A DNA stretch of 64,000 nucleotides from assembly GCA_902618245.1 (NCBI GenBank), contig CACMZR010000008.1:31973-95972 (forward strand). The letters run 5' to 3'. The notes below the pieces were generated by a model. That model did not search any database and was not told the DNA's origin. It saw only the letters and a list, made by a program, of their open reading frames with translations. A program made the position numbers and the translations under genes. Shown one piece after another: positions 61,710 through 64,000 of the stretch. Position 1 is the stretch's first letter. Each line of letters begins with the position of its first letter. This DNA is from an uncultured Bacteroidota bacterium. Its GTDB lineage: Bacteria > Bacteroidota > Bacteroidia > Flavobacteriales > Flavobacteriaceae.

Positions 61710-62471
61710 TTAATCTTGATCAAGATAGTCCGCTAAACCGTCTTCGTCGGTGTCATCTGGCAAACCATCTCCGTCATTGTCATATTCAAGGCCTGAGAGT
61801 ATACCATCTCCATCATGATCTGTTTTTTTTACTAAATACAGATTGATTATAAAAATTAGGGGTGAGTATTCCGGGATGGCACCTGAGTTTTGATTATAAT
61901 AACCAAGGCCTGATGGCATAAATATTATGCCTTGACCATAATTTGAAAATGTTGCTATATTATTTTGATCAACAGTAAAATCTCCTGATTTAAAGGCACC
62001 AAGTCCTTCTCTAAATCCTCTTACCACAGTAGTTAAATCGAACCAAATTGGCTCAAAAGACCTGTCAAATTGGTTTTTATTTAATAATATACCTTCATAT
62101 GAAACGTAGGTTGAATCAGCTCTAGAAGGTGATTGGCCAGAACCTTCTTTTGCTACAAGAGTATAAATTGGATGATCAATTAAATCACCACTTGAAGTCT
62201 TCACCTTTACATTTTTTTTTACTACTTGATTAATTAGTGCTGTTTTATTATCGTTCGGCGGTGCAATGGTGTCTATTGATATTTCGATTGGAAAATCACT
62301 AGATTGAAATTGCTCATAATTATAAAAATGTGAAGATAAAAACTCTTCTAATTTTACTTCCTCTTCAGAGGCTTGTTCTGCGACATCTCTAGGAGGCGTA
62401 ATTTCTTCTTCTTTTTTACACGAAGAAAGCAAGGTTATAAATATAATTATAGAAAAAAATATCTTTTTCAA
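61710..62471 (-). CDS. FKBP-type peptidyl-prolyl isomerase-like lipoprotein with Asp-rich calcium-binding-like C-terminal tail
   Basis: Lipobox LLSSCKKEEE; SRADSTYVSYEGILLNKNQFDRSFEPIWFDLTTVVRGFREGLGAFKSGD...IIFMPSGLGYYNQNSGAIPEYSPLIFIINLYLVKKTDHDGDGILSGLEYDNDGDGLPDDTDEDGLADYLDQD. Confidence 0.88.
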   Translation of the reverse strand: MKKIFFSIIIFITLLSSCKKEEEITPPRDVAEQASEEEVKLEEFLSSHFYNYEQFQSSDFPIEISIDTIAPPNDNKTALINQVVKKNVKVKTSSGDLIDHPIYTLVAKEGSGQSPSRADSTYVSYEGILLNKNQFDRSFEPIWFDLTTVVRGFREGLGAFKSGDFTVDQNNIATFSNYGQGIIFMPSGLGYYNQNSGAIPEYSPLIFIINLYLVKKTDHDGDGILSGLEYDNDGDGLPDDTDEDGLADYLDQD

Positions 62472-62510
62472 GAATACTCTATTTTTAATGTCGAAGATAC
62501 AATTTTACTT

Positions 62511-62518
62511 TATTTTTG
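62511..62518 (+). promoter_or_regulatory. Putative -7 element TATTTTTG upstream of S4-domain gene
   Basis: TATTTTTG matches TAnnTTTG, 25 nt before ATG 62544; no convincing -33 TTG. Confidence 0.3.
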
Positions 62519-62543
62519 CGAACTTCTTAATTAAGTTTTAAAC

Positions 62544-62906
62544 ATGCGTATTGATCAATTTTTGTGGTGTGTAAGACAATTTAAATCAAGAAACTTAGCA
62601 AGTTCTTGGTGTAAAAAAAGTAATATAAAAATTAATAACATATTAGTTAAACCCTCCAAAGAAGTTATCATCAATGATACGTTACAGATAAGAAAAAATC
62701 AAATGTGGCGTACATATAGAATTACAGATATTCCTGCGGGACGTATGGGACCGAAATTAGTAAATCTTTATATTAGTGAAACAACCGATAAGTATATTTT
62801 AGATAAAGAAAATCTTAAAAAACTCTCATGCAGAATAGAAAGAGATCCAGGAAAAGGGAGACCAACAAAAAAAGAAAGAAGAGAAATAGATGATTTAAAT
62901 AAATAA
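62544..62906 (+). CDS. RNA-binding S4 domain protein (Hsp15/HslR-like)
   Basis: MRIDQFLWCVRQFKSRNLASSWCKKSNIKINNILVKPSKEV; C-terminal basic GKGRPTKKERREIDDL. Confidence 0.92.
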   Translation: MRIDQFLWCVRQFKSRNLASSWCKKSNIKINNILVKPSKEVIINDTLQIRKNQMWRTYRITDIPAGRMGPKLVNLYISETTDKYILDKENLKKLSCRIERDPGKGRPTKKERREIDDLNK

Positions 62907-62934
62907 AACTAAAAAATTACAATAATATTGAACA

Positions 62935-63438
62935 ATGAAATCAACCGGAAGTAAGATCAAAAATTTAAAAGATATACATTCAAGCATTGAGAGGATCGCT
63001 TATCAGATTTATGAAAGTAATTCTGAGGAGAAGGTCGTATTTATTGTTGGGATTGGAGAGAAAGGGAAAGTTCTTAGTTCATTAATTGGTAAATCATTAA
63101 GCTCAATCAGTAAGATAAAAGTTGAGTTAATAACATTATATATTGACAAAAAAAATCCTCTAAATAGAATCAATTCTGATAAACCCTTAAATGTTTTAAA
63201 AAATAATTCGGTTGTAGTGGTTGACGATGTCTTGAATACAGGTAAAACTCTGATTTATGCAGTATCATATTTTTTACAGGCTCCTGTTAAATCTATAAAA
63301 ACTGCGGTAATGGTTAACAGAAACCATAAAAAATTTCCTATAAAAGCAGACTTTAAAGGAATTTCATTGGCAACAACCATAAATGAACACATTAGCGTAA
63401 TTTTAGATGGACCTGATCCAGGGATTTTTTTAACCTAG
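62935..63438 (+). CDS. Phosphoribosyltransferase (PyrR-like PRTase fold)
   Basis: PRPP-binding-like VVVVDDVLNTGKTLIYAV; PVKSIKTAVMVNRNHKKFPIKADFKGISLATTINEHISVIL. Confidence 0.88.
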   Translation: MKSTGSKIKNLKDIHSSIERIAYQIYESNSEEKVVFIVGIGEKGKVLSSLIGKSLSSISKIKVELITLYIDKKNPLNRINSDKPLNVLKNNSVVVVDDVLNTGKTLIYAVSYFLQAPVKSIKTAVMVNRNHKKFPIKADFKGISLATTINEHISVILDGPDPGIFLT

Positions 63439-63960
63439 AGATTTAATTATCTCATTGGCAATATTTAAGATTGTTTTACTATCGGTGTTTATCTTTTTTT
63501 CAGACTTTTCATAGAAATGATTTCTTTCCAATAAATGTTTCCCAATAAACTCTTTAATTTCTAATTCCGTTTTTAAATGTGAAATTAGAGGCCTTTTAAT
63601 TTTTGAGTTTCTAAGACGGTTATATATCGTATTGATTGTTGATTTTAAAAAAAAAGTTTTTGTTTCATTAAATGAATTTAAGAAGTCAATAGTATCAAAA
63701 TAACAGGGTGTTCCTCCCCCTAATGAAAGTACGAGATTCTTTTTTATTCTTATGATTTTTTCGAGAGACTTGCGCTCTATTTCTCTAAAATAAATTTCTC
63801 CTCTTGTTTTAAAAATATTTTCTATGCTTGTGTTGTAATTTTTCTCAATAAAATTATCTAGATCGTAATAATCATAATCTAATAACTTGTGTAACACCTT
63901 ACCAACAGCAGATTTACCAGATGCCATGTATCCCACCAAAATTATTTTTGTGATGTTCAT
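63430..63960 (-). CDS. aroK: Shikimate kinase
   Basis: IILVGYMASGKSAVGKVLHKLLDYDYYDLDNFIEKN, IYFREIERKSLEKI, LSLGGGTPCY, RPLI. Confidence 0.94.
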   Translation of the reverse strand: MNITKIILVGYMASGKSAVGKVLHKLLDYDYYDLDNFIEKNYNTSIENIFKTRGEIYFREIERKSLEKIIRIKKNLVLSLGGGTPCYFDTIDFLNSFNETKTFFLKSTINTIYNRLRNSKIKRPLISHLKTELEIKEFIGKHLLERNHFYEKSEKKINTDSKTILNIANEIIKSLG

Positions 63961-64000
63961 AAAAATTTAGAAACTAATGCAAATTTATATTAAATGAGAA

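Noticed and set aside
1-64000. CRISPR arrays, tRNA/rRNA genes, transposons, prophage
   Set aside because: No regularly spaced short repeats, no cloverleaf-like intergenic sequence and no transposase, integrase or phage motifs seen; intergenic gaps are mostly under 130 bp. A tRNAscan/Infernal run would be decisive for small RNAs.

Overview
AT-rich, gene-dense chromosomal window that looks like a marine Flavobacteriia (Bacteroidota) genome. The taxon is inferred from gldF/gldG, the dnaN neighbourhood, a fused E1 alpha/beta dehydrogenase, a split transketolase and TAnnTTTG-type promoters. Most of the window is housekeeping: ung, mutS2, aroC, dld-like, glmM, uvrA, holA, miaA, purC, phoH, dnaN, prfB, dnaB, accA, lptG-like, tgt, transketolase N/C and aroK. 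I saw no CRISPR array, rRNA, tRNA, IS element or phage module. The least explained region is 1-4.55 kb. It holds a tandem array of six diverged paralogous ~195-200 aa putative lipoproteins with a conserved C-terminal core, a variable N-terminal segment, a cysteine pair lost together in one copy, and near-identical junctions suggesting recent duplication or gene conversion. A 15-bp palindrome lies upstream of the array. Other points of interest: a programmed +1 frameshift in prfB that the ORF track missed; a translationally coupled PLP beta-synthase/alpha-oxoamine synthase pair that may make cysteate-derived sulfonolipid bases; an apparently catalytically dead M1-peptidase-like/beta-barrel protein; a DnaQ-type exonuclease fused to a GIY-YIG domain with lost catalytic residues; a stand-alone HsdR-N-like nuclease domain next to holA; a K+ channel with a zinc-ribbon tail; and an amaB/DUF1338 lysine-catabolism pair. 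All family assignments come from reading motifs by eye; no database search was run.
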